A stretch of 57,611 nucleotides of DNA. Origin: Alphaproteobacteria bacterium (lineage in GTDB: Bacteria > Pseudomonadota > Alphaproteobacteria > CAAHEQ01 > UBA3637). The stretch spans positions 1 through 57,611 of the forward strand of contig JAGCKR010000026.1 of NCBI GenBank assembly GCA_017647405.1, read 5' to 3'. The position numbers and the translations under genes were made by a program. The notes below the pieces were generated by a model. It had not been told where the DNA came from and made no database searches. It saw only the letters and a program-made list of their open reading frames with translations. This document shows, in pieces, positions 45,689 through 55,837 of the stretch (its first letter is position 1; every line of letters starts with the position of its first letter).

Positions 45689-48355
45689 TTATTTCTTTTC
45701 GTTGCGAACGGCTGCTTGTGCTGCTGCTAAACGTGCGATTGGCACACGATATGGTGAGCAAGACACATATGTCAAACCAACTCTGTGACAGAAATCAATT
45801 GTTTCTGGATCACCACCGTGTTCGCCACAGATACCGAGTTTGATGTTTGGACGAGTTGCTTTACCTTTTTGAACGGCAATGTCAACCAAAGCGCCAACAC
45901 CTTCTTGGTCAAGTGAAGCAAATGGATCACGAGCATAGATGCCTTTTTGAACGTATTCTGGCAAGAATGAACCAGCATCGTCACGGCTCATGCCCAAAGT
46001 TGTTTGAGTTAAGTCGTTTGTACCAAAGCTGAAGAATTCAGCTGATTCTGCAATTTTATCAGCTGTGATAGCTGCACGAGGCAATTCAATCATTGTACCA
46101 ACATGGTATTCAAATTTTACGCCTTTTTCAGCCATAACAGCATCAGCAACTGCAACAACAACTGCTTTAGCAAGGTCTAATTCTTTCTTTGTGCCGACAA
46201 GTGGAATCATGATTTCAGGAACGATTGTGCGACCTGTTTTATTCATAACTTCAACAGCAGCTTCAAAGACAGCACGTGCTTGCATTTCGTTGATTTCAGG
46301 GTATGTGATACCTAAACGGCAACCACGGTGACCAAGCATTGGGTTAGCTTCGTGTAATTTTGCTGTACGGGCAGCAATTTCTTCCACTGTAACACCGAGT
46401 TCTTTTGCGATTTCAGCTTGTTCTTCTTTTTTGTTTGGTAAGAACTCATGCAAAGGCGGATCCAAGAAACGGATTGTTACTGGAAGACCTTCCATGATTG
46501 TGAACAAGTCTGTAAAGTCTTGACGTTGGTAAGGCAAGAGTTTTGCAAGAGCTTCTCTTCTTGCTTCAACTGTATCAGACAAGATCATTTGACGCATATG
46601 GTTAATACGTGCTGGGTCAAAGAACATGTGTTCTGTACGGCAAAGACCAATACCTTCAGCACCGAAATCACGAGCTGTTTTAGCATCTAATGGTGTTTCA
46701 GCATTTGTGCGAACACCGAGTGTGCGGATTTCATCAACCCAGCTCATGAATTCACCAAAGTTACCTGTCATTTCTGGGAGAACAAGTTTCAATGCACCTG
46801 CCATCACTTCACCAGTTGTTCCGTCGATTGAAAGCATGTCGCCTTCTTTAATAACTGTGTCACCAACTGAGAGTGTTTTTGCATCATAATCAATACGTAA
46901 AGCAGAAACACCGGATACACAAGGTTTGCCCATACCACGAGCAACAACGGCAGCGTGACTTGTCATACCGCCACGAGCTGTTAAAATACCTTGTGAAACA
47001 TGCATACCGGCAATGTCTTCCGGAGATGTTTCGATACGGACTAAGATGACTTTTTTGCCTTCTTCAGCAGCTTTTTCAGCATCTTCAGCTGAGAAAACAA
47101 CTTCACCAACAGCAGCACCTGGAGATGCTGGGAGACCGCTTGTTAAAACAGTGCGTTTTTCTTTTTTATCGAACATCGGGTGCAATAATTGATCTAATTG
47201 ACCGGCTTCAACACGCATAATAGCTGTTTTTTTATCGATTAAACCTTCGTTAACCATTTCAACTGCGATACGAAGAGCGGCTGTACCTGTTCTTTTACCG
47301 TTACGTGTTTGAAGCATCCAAAGTTTGCCGTCTTGGATTGTGAATTCCATATCTTGCATATCTTTGTAGTGATCTTCTAATTTTGCACGAATGTCTGACA
47401 ATTCTTTAAAGAGAGCTGGGAATTCTTCTTCCATGCAAGGCATATCTGTACCTGAACGTTCTTTAACGAGTTTTGTCATTGGTTGTGGTGTACGAATGCC
47501 GGCAACAACGTCTTCACCTTGAGCGTTTTTAAGGTATTCACCATAGAAATAGTTTTCACCTGTTGCAGGGTCGCGAGAGAAGCAAACACCTGTTGCAGAT
47601 GTGTCACCATAGTTACCGAAAACCATTGTTTGAACGTTAACGGCTGTACCCCAATCACCTGGGATGTTGTTCAGTTTACGGTAGTAGATAGCACGGTCAA
47701 CCATCCATGAAGAGAACACAGCGCCAATACCGCCCCACAATTGTTCAAACGGATCTTGTGGAAGAGGGTGACCATCGTTTACACAGATTTCTTTGTATTC
47801 TTTAATAACTTCTTTTAATTGTTCAACAGTCATTTGGTTGTCGAATTGATAGCCGTTTTCTTCACGAACACGATCTAAAACAGCTTCAAATTTTGAGCTG
47901 TGAACACCCATAACAACGTCGGCATACATTTGAATGAAACGGCGATAGCTGTCATAAGCAAATTTAGCATTGCCTGAACGTTCAGCCAAACCGACAACAG
48001 TTTCATCATTTAAACCAAGGTTTAAAACTGTATCCATCATACCAGGCATAGAAACACGAGCACCTGAACGAACGGAGAATAAAAGCGGGTTTTTCGGATC
48101 GCCGAATTTGCTTCCCATTTTTGATTCAATGCCTGCAAGAGCAGCTAAAACCTGATCTTTTAATTCAGCAGGATATGAATGATTGTTTGCGTAATAATAT
48201 GTACACACTTCTGTTGTGATTGTGAAACCCGGAGGGACAGGAACACCAACACGGCTCATTTCAGCCAAGTTAGCACCTTTACCACCCAACAAGTTTTTCA
48301 TAGAGGCATCGCCTTCTGCAACACCGTCACCAAAAGTATAAACCCATTTTGTCAT
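45689..48355 (-). CDS. ppdK: Pyruvate, phosphate dikinase
   Basis: PPDK interconverts pyruvate, ATP and phosphate with PEP, AMP and PPi, and in anaerobes can replace pyruvate kinase. The 888 residues are full length. The N-terminal ATP-grasp region has [22 protein letters not shown] and [21 protein letters not shown]. The phosphohistidine domain has [21 protein letters not shown] (catalytic His), and the C-terminal PEP/pyruvate barrel has ending motifs [14 protein letters not shown] and [12 protein letters not shown] (catalytic Cys). Codon use is biased as in eno and rpsD, suggesting high expression. It is divergent from the glycogen operon. No regulatory PPDK kinase is adjacent. Confidence 0.97.
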   Translation of the reverse strand: MTKWVYTFGDGVAEGDASMKNLLGGKGANLAEMSRVGVPVPPGFTITTEVCTYYYANNHSYPAELKDQVLAALAGIESKMGSKFGDPKNPLLFSVRSGARVSMPGMMDTVLNLGLNDETVVGLAERSGNAKFAYDSYRRFIQMYADVVMGVHSSKFEAVLDRVREENGYQFDNQMTVEQLKEVIKEYKEICVNDGHPLPQDPFEQLWGGIGAVFSSWMVDRAIYYRKLNNIPGDWGTAVNVQTMVFGNYGDTSATGVCFSRDPATGENYFYGEYLKNAQGEDVVAGIRTPQPMTKLVKERSGTDMPCMEEEFPALFKELSDIRAKLEDHYKDMQDMEFTIQDGKLWMLQTRNGKRTGTAALRIAVEMVNEGLIDKKTAIMRVEAGQLDQLLHPMFDKKEKRTVLTSGLPASPGAAVGEVVFSAEDAEKAAEEGKKVILVRIETSPEDIAGMHVSQGILTARGGMTSHAAVVARGMGKPCVSGVSALRIDYDAKTLSVGDTVIKEGDMLSIDGTTGEVMAGALKLVLPEMTGNFGEFMSWVDEIRTLGVRTNAETPLDAKTARDFGAEGIGLCRTEHMFFDPARINHMRQMILSDTVEARREALAKLLPYQRQDFTDLFTIMEGLPVTIRFLDPPLHEFLPNKKEEQAEIAKELGVTVEEIAARTAKLHEANPMLGHRGCRLGITYPEINEMQARAVFEAAVEVMNKTGRTIVPEIMIPLVGTKKELDLAKAVVVAVADAVMAEKGVKFEYHVGTMIELPRAAITADKIAESAEFFSFGTNDLTQTTLGMSRDDAGSFLPEYVQKGIYARDPFASLDQEGVGALVDIAVQKGKATRPNIKLGICGEHGGDPETIDFCHRVGLTYVSCSPYRVPIARLAAAQAAVRNEKK

Positions 48356-48437
48356 TAGTTTTTCCTTTGCTTGTTAGTTAATTAAAAACCATATTTCTGA
48401 TAAGAAGTATGGAACCTTAAGATTTTTATTCGCCAAA

Positions 48438-48466
48438 TGTTTAGCATTTTTTTTGTTTGAATGCAA
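48438..48466 (-). promoter_or_regulatory. ppdK promoter
   Basis: Minus strand TTGCAT (48461-48466), 17 bases, TAAACA (48438-48443); leader of about 80 bases. Confidence 0.55.
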
Positions 48467-48572
48467 GTGATTTTTTCTTTTTTATATAAATATAAGTTTG
48501 AAAACGTGTCGCCTAAAAAAAATAAATAAAAAATCTATCTTTTTGCTTTTCTTTTTGGTAAAAAGGATGTTA

Positions 48573-48578
48573 TATAAT
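48573..48578 (+). promoter_or_regulatory. glgB operon -10 box
   Basis: A perfect TATAAT lies 30 bases before glgB, but no good -35 stands at the usual 17-base distance; the closest candidates are T-rich. This is the one clear operon in the window whose -35 looks weak, which could mean activator-dependent transcription. Confidence 0.5.
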
Positions 48579-48607
48579 TGTAGTTTTATTAAAAAAAGGG
48601 GATTAAA

Positions 48608-50821
48608 ATGAATTTTATGACGACAGAGGATATGAATGCCGTTTGTTCCGGTTGTTATCAAGGGGATCCGTTCAGTATTTTTGGAATGCATTTGTGTTCA
48701 AAAAATATTTTAACCCCGTTTTTATTTGTCAGAACATTTCAACCACAGGCCAAAAAAGTGGAAATTGTTCGAACTAAATCAAAAGAGTCATACGAAATGA
48801 AAAAGATTCATCAGGATGGTCTTTTTGAAATGGCTTTTGTGGATGAAACAGAATTTTTTGATTATTATTTTAAAATTACTCTTTATAATGATCATACGTA
48901 TGAAACAGAAGATGCCTATCGTTTTTGGCCGGTGTTGGGTGATATGGATTTATATCTTTTTAATGAAGGTAATCATAAAGATATTTATCAAAAGATGGGT
49001 TCTCATTTGATGACGCATCAAGGTGTGAAAGGGGTTAGTTTTGCCGTTTGGGCGCCTAATGCCAAAAGAGTCAGTGTTGTTGGTAATTTTAATGATTGGG
49101 ATGGTCGTCGTCACATGATGCGCCCACGTGGCTCTTCCGGTGTGTGGGAAATTTTTATTCCGCATTTACCGGAATGGACAATCTATAAATATGAAATTAT
49201 CGGTTCCAATGGCGAATTACTCCCGTTAAAAATTGATCCGTATGGTCGTTCTTTTGAAATGCGCCCTAAAACAGGAACATTGGTGATTGATCCGAATAAA
49301 TATCAGTGGCAAGATGGCCAGTGGTGTGCAATGAAACGCCATAAGGCCAATGCGCTTGATTCGGCTATTTCCATTTATGAAGTTCACTTTGGATCGTGGA
49401 GACGTAATTCTCTGGAAGGAAACAGATGGCTTACCTATCGCGAGATGGCTGAGGAATTACCCGCTTATGTAAAAGAAATGGGATTTACGCATGTTGAGTT
49501 TTTGCCCTTATCCGAATATCCGTTTGATGGTTCATGGGGTTATCAAGTAACGGGAATGTATGCGCCGACCAGTCGGTATGGAACGGCTGATGATTTTAAA
49601 TATTTAATAGATAAATTGCATCAGGCGGGAATTGCTGTTATTATGGATTGGGTGCCGGCTCATTTCCCAAAAGATGCGTTCGGGTTGGCAGAATTTGATG
49701 GAACGGCTCTTTATGAACATGCAGATCCACGTCAAGGGGAGCATAAAGACTGGGGAACAAAAATTTACAATTATTCCAGAAATGAAGTTTCAAACTTCTT
49801 GTTGGGTAATGCGTTATTTTGGTTGAGAGAGTATCATATTGATGCTTTGAGAGTTGATGCGGTTGCCAGTATGCTTTATTTGGATTATTCCAGAAAAGAA
49901 GGGGAGTGGATTCCAAACAAATATGGCGGTCGTGAAAATATTGATGCAATTCATTTCTTGCGTCGGTTAAATGAATTGGTGTTTGGTGAAAATGCAGGAT
50001 ATACAACTTTTGCAGAAGAATCAACATCTTGGCCAATGGTTTCAAAACCCACTTATATTGGCGGTCTTGGATTTGGGTATAAATGGAATATGGGATGGAT
50101 GCATGATACATTGGGCTATATTGCTCATGAACCGGTGCATCGTAAATATCATCACAATGAGCTTACATTTTCAATGTTGTATGCTTTTACCGAAAATTTC
50201 ACTTTGCCGATTTCGCATGATGAAGTTGTTCATGGTAAAGGACCGATGTATGATAAAGTTCCGGGAGATAATTGGCAAAAATGCGCTAATTTAAGACTTT
50301 ATTATTCTTATATGTATATGCATCCTGGGAAAAAACTTTTATTTATGGGGAATGAATTTGGGGTTCGCAAAGAATGGAATTATGCAGATAGTTTGGATTG
50401 GTCATTGCTTCAATATGATGATCACAAAAAATTGCAACATTTAATTAAAACCCTTAATCATCTTTATTCTTCTTCAAAGGAATTATCTGATTTTGATTTT
50501 GAAGGCGCCGGTTTTGAATGGATTGATGGCAGTGATGCAGCGCAGTCTTGTTTTTCATTTATGCGAAAAGATAAAGAGGGTAATGCGTTGGTTGTTGCAT
50601 GTAATTTTACGCCGGTTGTTCGATATGATTATAAAATTGGCGTGAATCAAGAAGGGGTATATGAAGAAATTTTCAATTCAGATGCTTTTGAATTCGGCGG
50701 TTCCGGTGTTGTTAATAGCGGACAAATTCAAACAGTTGAAGGATGGAATTTTAAACCATATGCTTTAAAGGTTACTTTACCGCCATTAGGAGTTGTTGTT
50801 TATCGGTTGAAGAAAAAATAG
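48608..50821 (+). CDS. glgB: 1,4-alpha-glucan branching enzyme
   Basis: A GH13 enzyme of 737 residues making alpha-1,6 branches in glycogen. An N-terminal GlgB N1 domain (GDPFSIFGMH) is followed by a CBM48 domain around 120-220 (GVSFAVWAPNAKRVSVVGNFNDWDG). The catalytic barrel has the nucleophile Asp in IDALRVDAVASMLYLDYSR, the acid Glu in TFAEESTSWP and LPISHDEVVHGKGPM. The long form with the N1 domain matches Proteobacteria. AAGGGG precedes the start. It opens a six-gene operon; glgX follows after 22 bases. Confidence 0.97.
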   Translation: MNFMTTEDMNAVCSGCYQGDPFSIFGMHLCSKNILTPFLFVRTFQPQAKKVEIVRTKSKESYEMKKIHQDGLFEMAFVDETEFFDYYFKITLYNDHTYETEDAYRFWPVLGDMDLYLFNEGNHKDIYQKMGSHLMTHQGVKGVSFAVWAPNAKRVSVVGNFNDWDGRRHMMRPRGSSGVWEIFIPHLPEWTIYKYEIIGSNGELLPLKIDPYGRSFEMRPKTGTLVIDPNKYQWQDGQWCAMKRHKANALDSAISIYEVHFGSWRRNSLEGNRWLTYREMAEELPAYVKEMGFTHVEFLPLSEYPFDGSWGYQVTGMYAPTSRYGTADDFKYLIDKLHQAGIAVIMDWVPAHFPKDAFGLAEFDGTALYEHADPRQGEHKDWGTKIYNYSRNEVSNFLLGNALFWLREYHIDALRVDAVASMLYLDYSRKEGEWIPNKYGGRENIDAIHFLRRLNELVFGENAGYTTFAEESTSWPMVSKPTYIGGLGFGYKWNMGWMHDTLGYIAHEPVHRKYHHNELTFSMLYAFTENFTLPISHDEVVHGKGPMYDKVPGDNWQKCANLRLYYSYMYMHPGKKLLFMGNEFGVRKEWNYADSLDWSLLQYDDHKKLQHLIKTLNHLYSSSKELSDFDFEGAGFEWIDGSDAAQSCFSFMRKDKEGNALVVACNFTPVVRYDYKIGVNQEGVYEEIFNSDAFEFGGSGVVNSGQIQTVEGWNFKPYALKVTLPPLGVVVYRLKKK

Positions 50822-50843
50822 TCTGAAATAAGGGGGACTTAAG

Positions 50844-52886
50844 ATGACGCGAACCGTTTTAAAGGGAGAACCGTATCCATTAGGGGCAACTTATGATGGA
50901 AAAGGGGTTAATTTTGCTCTTTTTTCTTCTTCGGCAACAAAAGTTGAGCTATGTCTTTTTGATAAATCGGGAAAACAAGAAGAACGAATTGTTTTGCCTG
51001 AATATACGGATGAAGTTTTTCATGGATATATAGAAGGATTGAAACCGGGGCAACTTTATGGTTATCGAGTATATGGTCCATATGAACCGGAGAAAGGATT
51101 TCGGTTTAATCCAAATAAACTTTTAATTGATCCTTATGCAAAGTTATTAACTGGACCGATTTCAGCACATAATTCGATGTTGGGGTATCAAGCTCTTTCT
51201 AAAAAAGAGGATTTATCTTTTTCAAAAGTAAATTCGGCGCCATATGTTCCTAAAGCAGTTATAACGGATGATAATGCTTATCAGTGGGGAGGTGTTCAAA
51301 AGCCAAAAGTTCCTTGGACGGAAGAAATTATTTATGAAGCCCATGTGAAAAGTTTTACGGCACTTAATCCTGAAATCGATCAGGCTTTGCGTGGAACGTT
51401 TAAAGGAATGAGTTCTAAAAAGGCAATAGATTATATTAAATCTTTAGGTGTAAGATCTGTTGAATTATTGCCGATTGCTTCTTTTATGAACAGTGGATTT
51501 TTAAAGGAAAAAGGATTATCTAATTATTGGGGATATGACCCGATTGCCTTTATGGCTCCTCAATCTTCTTATTTATCTGATAAAATGAATTTAGATGAAT
51601 TAAAACATATGGTTCGTTTGTTTCATGAAGCAGGTGTTGAGGTTATTTTAGATGTGGTTTATAACCATACCGGTGAAGGCAATCAGATGGGGCAAACGCT
51701 TTGTTATCGAGGAATTGATAATGGTGTTTATTACCGTTTGAATAAAGAAAATAAACGCTATTATGATGATACCACGGGGTGTGGAGCCTCTTTTAATTTA
51801 GGGCATCCGCGTGTTCTTCAATTAGTAATGGATTCTTTGCGTTATTGGGCTAATCAGATGCAAATTGATGGGTTTAGATTTGATTTGGCAACAACTTTGG
51901 CGCGTGATGAAAATAATCAATATGGTATCAAGAGTGCCTTTTTATCAACCGTTCAACAAGATCCGACTTTGCAACGTTTAAAATTGATAGCTGAACCTTG
52001 GGATTTGGGGCATGGCGGATATCAGGTTGGTTTTTTTAGACCCGGCTGGGCGGAATGGAATGATAAGTTTAGGGATACCATGCGTCGGTTTTGGCGTGGT
52101 GACGAGGGTCAAGCTGGCGATTTTGCTTCACGCTTAATGGGATCCTCCGATGTGTATCAGTTTAGAGGGCGTCGACCATGGGAATCTGTTAATTTTATAA
52201 CGGCACACGATGGATTTACACTGAATGACCTTGTTTCATATAATCAAAAGCATAATGAAGCAAATGGGGAAGGTAATCGAGATGGAACTGATCACAATTT
52301 ATCCTATAACGGAGGGATTGAAGGGAAGACGACTGATGCCAAAGTTTTGAAAAACCGTTTGGATCGGGCAAAATCTTTGATGGCCACACTTCTTTTATCT
52401 TTTGGAACCCCGATGATTCGGTCAGGGGATGAAGTGATGGCCTCTAAAAAGGGTAATAATAATACGTATGCACAAGATAACGAATATTCTTGGATTGATT
52501 GGAAAAATATCACCCCACAAGGCAAAGAAATGCTGAAAATGGTAAAAGAACTTATGGCTTTTCGCCATTCTCGTCCTATTATGGAGCATAGTTATTTCTT
52601 TACGGAAGATGTTTGTACCTGGTATAAACCAGATGGCTTGCAAATGAAAAAAGATGATTGGCATTATTATGTGCGAGCACTTTCTTGTTTGATTAAAAAT
52701 AGTAAAAATAACAATAGGTTGTTTTTTATTTTTAATGCATATCATGAAGAAATTAAATGGATTTTGCCGGCAAGGGATTTTGAATGGAAGGTTGTGTTTT
52801 CAACATCTGATACGATAAAAAAACAGAAAGTGAAAAGTTTAAAAGTACCACCATTTAGTGTTATTGTGTTAGAAAAATCAAAATAG
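50844..52886 (+). CDS. glgX: Glycogen debranching enzyme (GlgX-type isoamylase)
   Basis: A GH13 enzyme of 680 residues that hydrolyses alpha-1,6 branches of phosphorylase-limited dextrin. The N-terminal CBM48 starts YPLGATYDGKGVNFALFSS, and GYRVYGPYEPEKGFRFNPNKLLIDPYAK is the GlgX signature. In the barrel, GFRFDLATTLARD holds the nucleophile, LIAEPWDLGHGGYQVG the acid and NFITAHDGFTLNDLVSY the third carboxylate. It sits between glgB and malQ, ten bases before the latter, so released maltotetraose can be taken up by MalQ. Confidence 0.96.
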   Translation: MTRTVLKGEPYPLGATYDGKGVNFALFSSSATKVELCLFDKSGKQEERIVLPEYTDEVFHGYIEGLKPGQLYGYRVYGPYEPEKGFRFNPNKLLIDPYAKLLTGPISAHNSMLGYQALSKKEDLSFSKVNSAPYVPKAVITDDNAYQWGGVQKPKVPWTEEIIYEAHVKSFTALNPEIDQALRGTFKGMSSKKAIDYIKSLGVRSVELLPIASFMNSGFLKEKGLSNYWGYDPIAFMAPQSSYLSDKMNLDELKHMVRLFHEAGVEVILDVVYNHTGEGNQMGQTLCYRGIDNGVYYRLNKENKRYYDDTTGCGASFNLGHPRVLQLVMDSLRYWANQMQIDGFRFDLATTLARDENNQYGIKSAFLSTVQQDPTLQRLKLIAEPWDLGHGGYQVGFFRPGWAEWNDKFRDTMRRFWRGDEGQAGDFASRLMGSSDVYQFRGRRPWESVNFITAHDGFTLNDLVSYNQKHNEANGEGNRDGTDHNLSYNGGIEGKTTDAKVLKNRLDRAKSLMATLLLSFGTPMIRSGDEVMASKKGNNNTYAQDNEYSWIDWKNITPQGKEMLKMVKELMAFRHSRPIMEHSYFFTEDVCTWYKPDGLQMKKDDWHYYVRALSCLIKNSKNNNRLFFIFNAYHEEIKWILPARDFEWKVVFSTSDTIKKQKVKSLKVPPFSVIVLEKSK

Positions 52887-52895
52887 GGGATAAAA

Positions 52896-55088
52896 ATGGG
52901 GAAAGAAAATATTAATCTTGAAAGATTAAATTTATTAGCTGAAAAAGCGGGTATTTGGCTTGAATTTTTAGATAGAGGAACAAATACACGATATGAAGCA
53001 GATCTTCTTTCAAAGCAAACCATTTTAAAAAGTTTAGGCTATAAAAGCGATACAAATCAAGAAATAGAAGCCTCTATTAATAAAATGAAAGCAGATGAAT
53101 ATTCATTTTTGATTTCGAAAACACATGTAGTTCGTTTAAGTGAATCGGAAGATACAATTATCAAAGTTTATCTTCAAAAAGAATTTGAAAATGAAAATTT
53201 AATTTGGAAAATTAAAACCGATCAGGGTGAGGAATTTTATGATGAAGTTCCTTTATCTTTATTACAAACCATTCAAGAAGATGAGTTGAATGGGAAACTT
53301 TATATTCAAAAAGAATTAAGTTTGATGCTTGATTTAGAAATGGGCTATTACGAATTAACGGTTTCTGTTGGAAAACAAAAAGAAACTTCTTCTTTAATTA
53401 TTGTGCCGGATACTTGTTATATGAATGAGGCGTTGGCTGATGATAAGAAAGTTTTTGGATATCCCGTTCAATTATATGCTATTCGATCAAAAAGAAACTG
53501 GGGAATTGGTGATTTTAAAGATCTGGAAGGTTTAATTGATGTGGCAAAGAAAACGGGCGCTTCATTTATTGGCGTCAATCCTTTGTCGGCGCTTTTTCAA
53601 GATAATCCGAATGATGCAAGTCCATATTTTCCTTCATCAAGACTCTTTTTAAACCCGATTTATGTGGATATTGAAGGTATTGCAGAACGTGAAAATTATG
53701 TTCAGTTTCAAAGATGGTTTTCGTATCCTTCCATTCAAAGACTTTTAAAAATGGCGCGTCGCAGTAAAACGGTTGATTATTCGGCGGTGATGGGATTAAA
53801 AAAGAGTGCGCTTAAAATTTTATTTAAGCGGTTTAAGGAACTTCATTTTGATATAAACGGAAAGCCTAAAACAAAAAGAGGCGAAGATTTTAATGCCTTT
53901 TTAAAGGAAAAAGGAGTGGCTCTTCAAAATTTCGCTGTTTTTCAGGTGTTGCGAGATAAGTCGTCTCTTTCTAAAACATCAATGATGTGGCGCGAATGGG
54001 ATAAGGCTCTTCAAAATCCAAATTCCAAAAAAGTGAAAGAATTTATCAAAGAAAATGAAATAGATATTTTTAATATTTATTATCAACAATTTATCGCTTT
54101 TGAACAGTTAAATGCAGTGATCGAAAAAGCCAAAAGTTTATCTTTGGGGCTTTATACAGATATGCCGGTTGGCGTAAGTGATAATTCCGCTGAGGTTTGG
54201 TCAGATCAAACGTCATTTATGCAAGGTGTCACAACAGGGGCTCCTCCTGATGCCTTTAATCAAAAAGGACAAGATTGGTCTTTGGCGCCATTTAATCCGT
54301 TAAAACTGCATCAGACAGGTTATAAATCATTTATCAACGTGATTAAAAGCGTGATGAAAGGGGCAGGGGCTGTTCGTATTGATCATGCCTTTGGTTTAAT
54401 GCGCCTTTATTTAAGAGTACAAGGTGGAACAGGTGCCTATTTAACCTTTCCGTTTAAAGAACTGACAGGTATTATCGCTCTTGAAAGCCATCTAAATAAA
54501 TGTGTGGTTATAGCTGAAGATTTAGGAACAGCACCGGATGGTTTTTCAAATGAAATGATTAAACTAAATGCTTTTTCATTTAAGATTATGCATTTTGAGC
54601 GCGACTGGAATGGTTTTATTGAACCACACTGTTATCCTGCTAATTCTTTAATTTCAACAGGAACGCATGATTTACCATCTTATACTTCCTTTTATAAAGA
54701 GCTTGATTTAGAGCTTGCTAAAAAGATGAAAACCATTTCATTAGAGCAATATACTCATCATAAAGAAAATAGAAAAGTTGAGAAAGATCTCTTTAAAAAA
54801 GCATTTGAAAAACAAGGGTTTGAGATTAAACAGTCAAAAAAAGAGGATTTAAAAACAGTGCCAAATTGGTTTATCCCGTCTGTTTATAAATATTTATCTT
54901 TGACAAATAGTAAAATTTTGCTTATAAGACCGGAAGATGTTTTTGAAATGGAAGAACAGTTTAATTTGCCGGGTACTTATATGGAATATCCGAATTGGCG
55001 ATACAAACTTCCTATTCCATTAGAAGAAATGTTGCAGGATAAAAGATTAAAGGATATTGTACGTATCATTAAAAAGCAAAGAGATTAG
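52896..55088 (+). CDS. malQ: 4-alpha-glucanotransferase (amylomaltase)
   Basis: A GH77 enzyme of 730 residues that disproportionates maltodextrins. The N-terminal roughly 170 residues form the extra domain typical of the longer MalQ type (AEKAGIWLEFLDRG; KQTILKSLGY). The core then has QLYAIRSKRNWGIGDFKDL, GASFIGVNPLSALF, SPYFPSSRLFLNPIY, TDMPVGVSDNSAEVWSDQ, AVRIDHAFGLMRLY (nucleophile Asp), VIAEDLGT (acid Glu) and STGTHDLPSYTSF. It recycles the short chains made by GlgX. The next gene's start is five bases after its stop. Confidence 0.96.
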   Translation: MGKENINLERLNLLAEKAGIWLEFLDRGTNTRYEADLLSKQTILKSLGYKSDTNQEIEASINKMKADEYSFLISKTHVVRLSESEDTIIKVYLQKEFENENLIWKIKTDQGEEFYDEVPLSLLQTIQEDELNGKLYIQKELSLMLDLEMGYYELTVSVGKQKETSSLIIVPDTCYMNEALADDKKVFGYPVQLYAIRSKRNWGIGDFKDLEGLIDVAKKTGASFIGVNPLSALFQDNPNDASPYFPSSRLFLNPIYVDIEGIAERENYVQFQRWFSYPSIQRLLKMARRSKTVDYSAVMGLKKSALKILFKRFKELHFDINGKPKTKRGEDFNAFLKEKGVALQNFAVFQVLRDKSSLSKTSMMWREWDKALQNPNSKKVKEFIKENEIDIFNIYYQQFIAFEQLNAVIEKAKSLSLGLYTDMPVGVSDNSAEVWSDQTSFMQGVTTGAPPDAFNQKGQDWSLAPFNPLKLHQTGYKSFINVIKSVMKGAGAVRIDHAFGLMRLYLRVQGGTGAYLTFPFKELTGIIALESHLNKCVVIAEDLGTAPDGFSNEMIKLNAFSFKIMHFERDWNGFIEPHCYPANSLISTGTHDLPSYTSFYKELDLELAKKMKTISLEQYTHHKENRKVEKDLFKKAFEKQGFEIKQSKKEDLKTVPNWFIPSVYKYLSLTNSKILLIRPEDVFEMEEQFNLPGTYMEYPNWRYKLPIPLEEMLQDKRLKDIVRIIKKQRD

Positions 55089-55092
55089 GTAT

Positions 55093-55833
55093 ATGGATAG
55101 ATTTCAAAAAAAATATCGTGTCAGATCCGCTGAATGCGACAGGTTTAATCAAATGCGGTTGCGTTCACTTTTTAATCTGTTTCAAGATATTGCAGATTTA
55201 AATGCGGAAGAATTGAAAGTAGGGTATACTTATTGCCTTCAAAACCAAATGACATGGATGGGTGCCGGGTATCATTTAAAAATCAATCGATTGCCAAAAA
55301 GAGATGAAAATTTGATTTTGACATCTTGGCCAAGTGGGATGCAAGGAATATCTGCCATTAGAGAGTTTGACCTTAAAAATGAAAAAGGGGAAACTCTTAT
55401 TCAGGCTTCAAGCAGTTGGATCTTAATAGATTTAAATCGCAAAAGACCGGTGATGCCTCAAAAATATTTTTCTCATTTAGATCTTGCTCAAAATCGGGTG
55501 TTAGAAACAGATTTTCAAAAAATTGTTTTGCCGGAAACATTTGAGTATTCTTTTAAAGAAATTGTCAGAGAAGATGATATTGATATTAACCTTCATGTCA
55601 ATAATGCGGTTTATCCTTCTTGGGTGTTAGATTCCTTGCCATTGGAATTTTTATCATCTCATAACCTAAAAGAGCTTCAAATACAGTTCAAACAAGGGAC
55701 GGATAAAGAAAGTTTAGTTGAGGTGTTGTCAACTGAAAATGAAAAGGAAGTTTACACGTTGATTCAAGATAGCGAAACAAAAAAAGAATATGCACGGATT
55801 TTAAGCCGTTGGGAAAGAAAAGAGTTGGAGTAA
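55093..55833 (+). CDS. Acyl-ACP thioesterase (FatA-like double hot-dog)
   Basis: A 246-residue thioesterase of the acyl-ACP family, which releases free fatty acids from acyl carrier protein. The first hot-dog runs over about 1-125 (YRVRSAECDRFNQMRLRSLFNLFQDIA; WMGAGYHLKINRLPKRDENLIL). The second hot-dog carries the catalytic motif DIDINLHVNNAVYPSWVLD (Asp, Asn and His in DxNxHVNN). The Glu that often follows in a Y-x-x-E stretch is not obvious (FKQGTDKES). The ATG at 55093 fits the family N-terminus. The family is common in plants, Firmicutes and Bacteroidetes and unusual here. Function in this operon is unclear. Confidence 0.85.
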   Translation: MDRFQKKYRVRSAECDRFNQMRLRSLFNLFQDIADLNAEELKVGYTYCLQNQMTWMGAGYHLKINRLPKRDENLILTSWPSGMQGISAIREFDLKNEKGETLIQASSSWILIDLNRKRPVMPQKYFSHLDLAQNRVLETDFQKIVLPETFEYSFKEIVREDDIDINLHVNNAVYPSWVLDSLPLEFLSSHNLKELQIQFKQGTDKESLVEVLSTENEKEVYTLIQDSETKKEYARILSRWERKELE

Positions 55834-55837
55834 GTTT

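Noticed and set aside
45689-48355. Minus- and plus-strand open frames overlapping ppdK, glgB and dnaE
   Set aside because: They lie in alternative frames of strongly conserved genes and lack ribosome sites or recognisable products.
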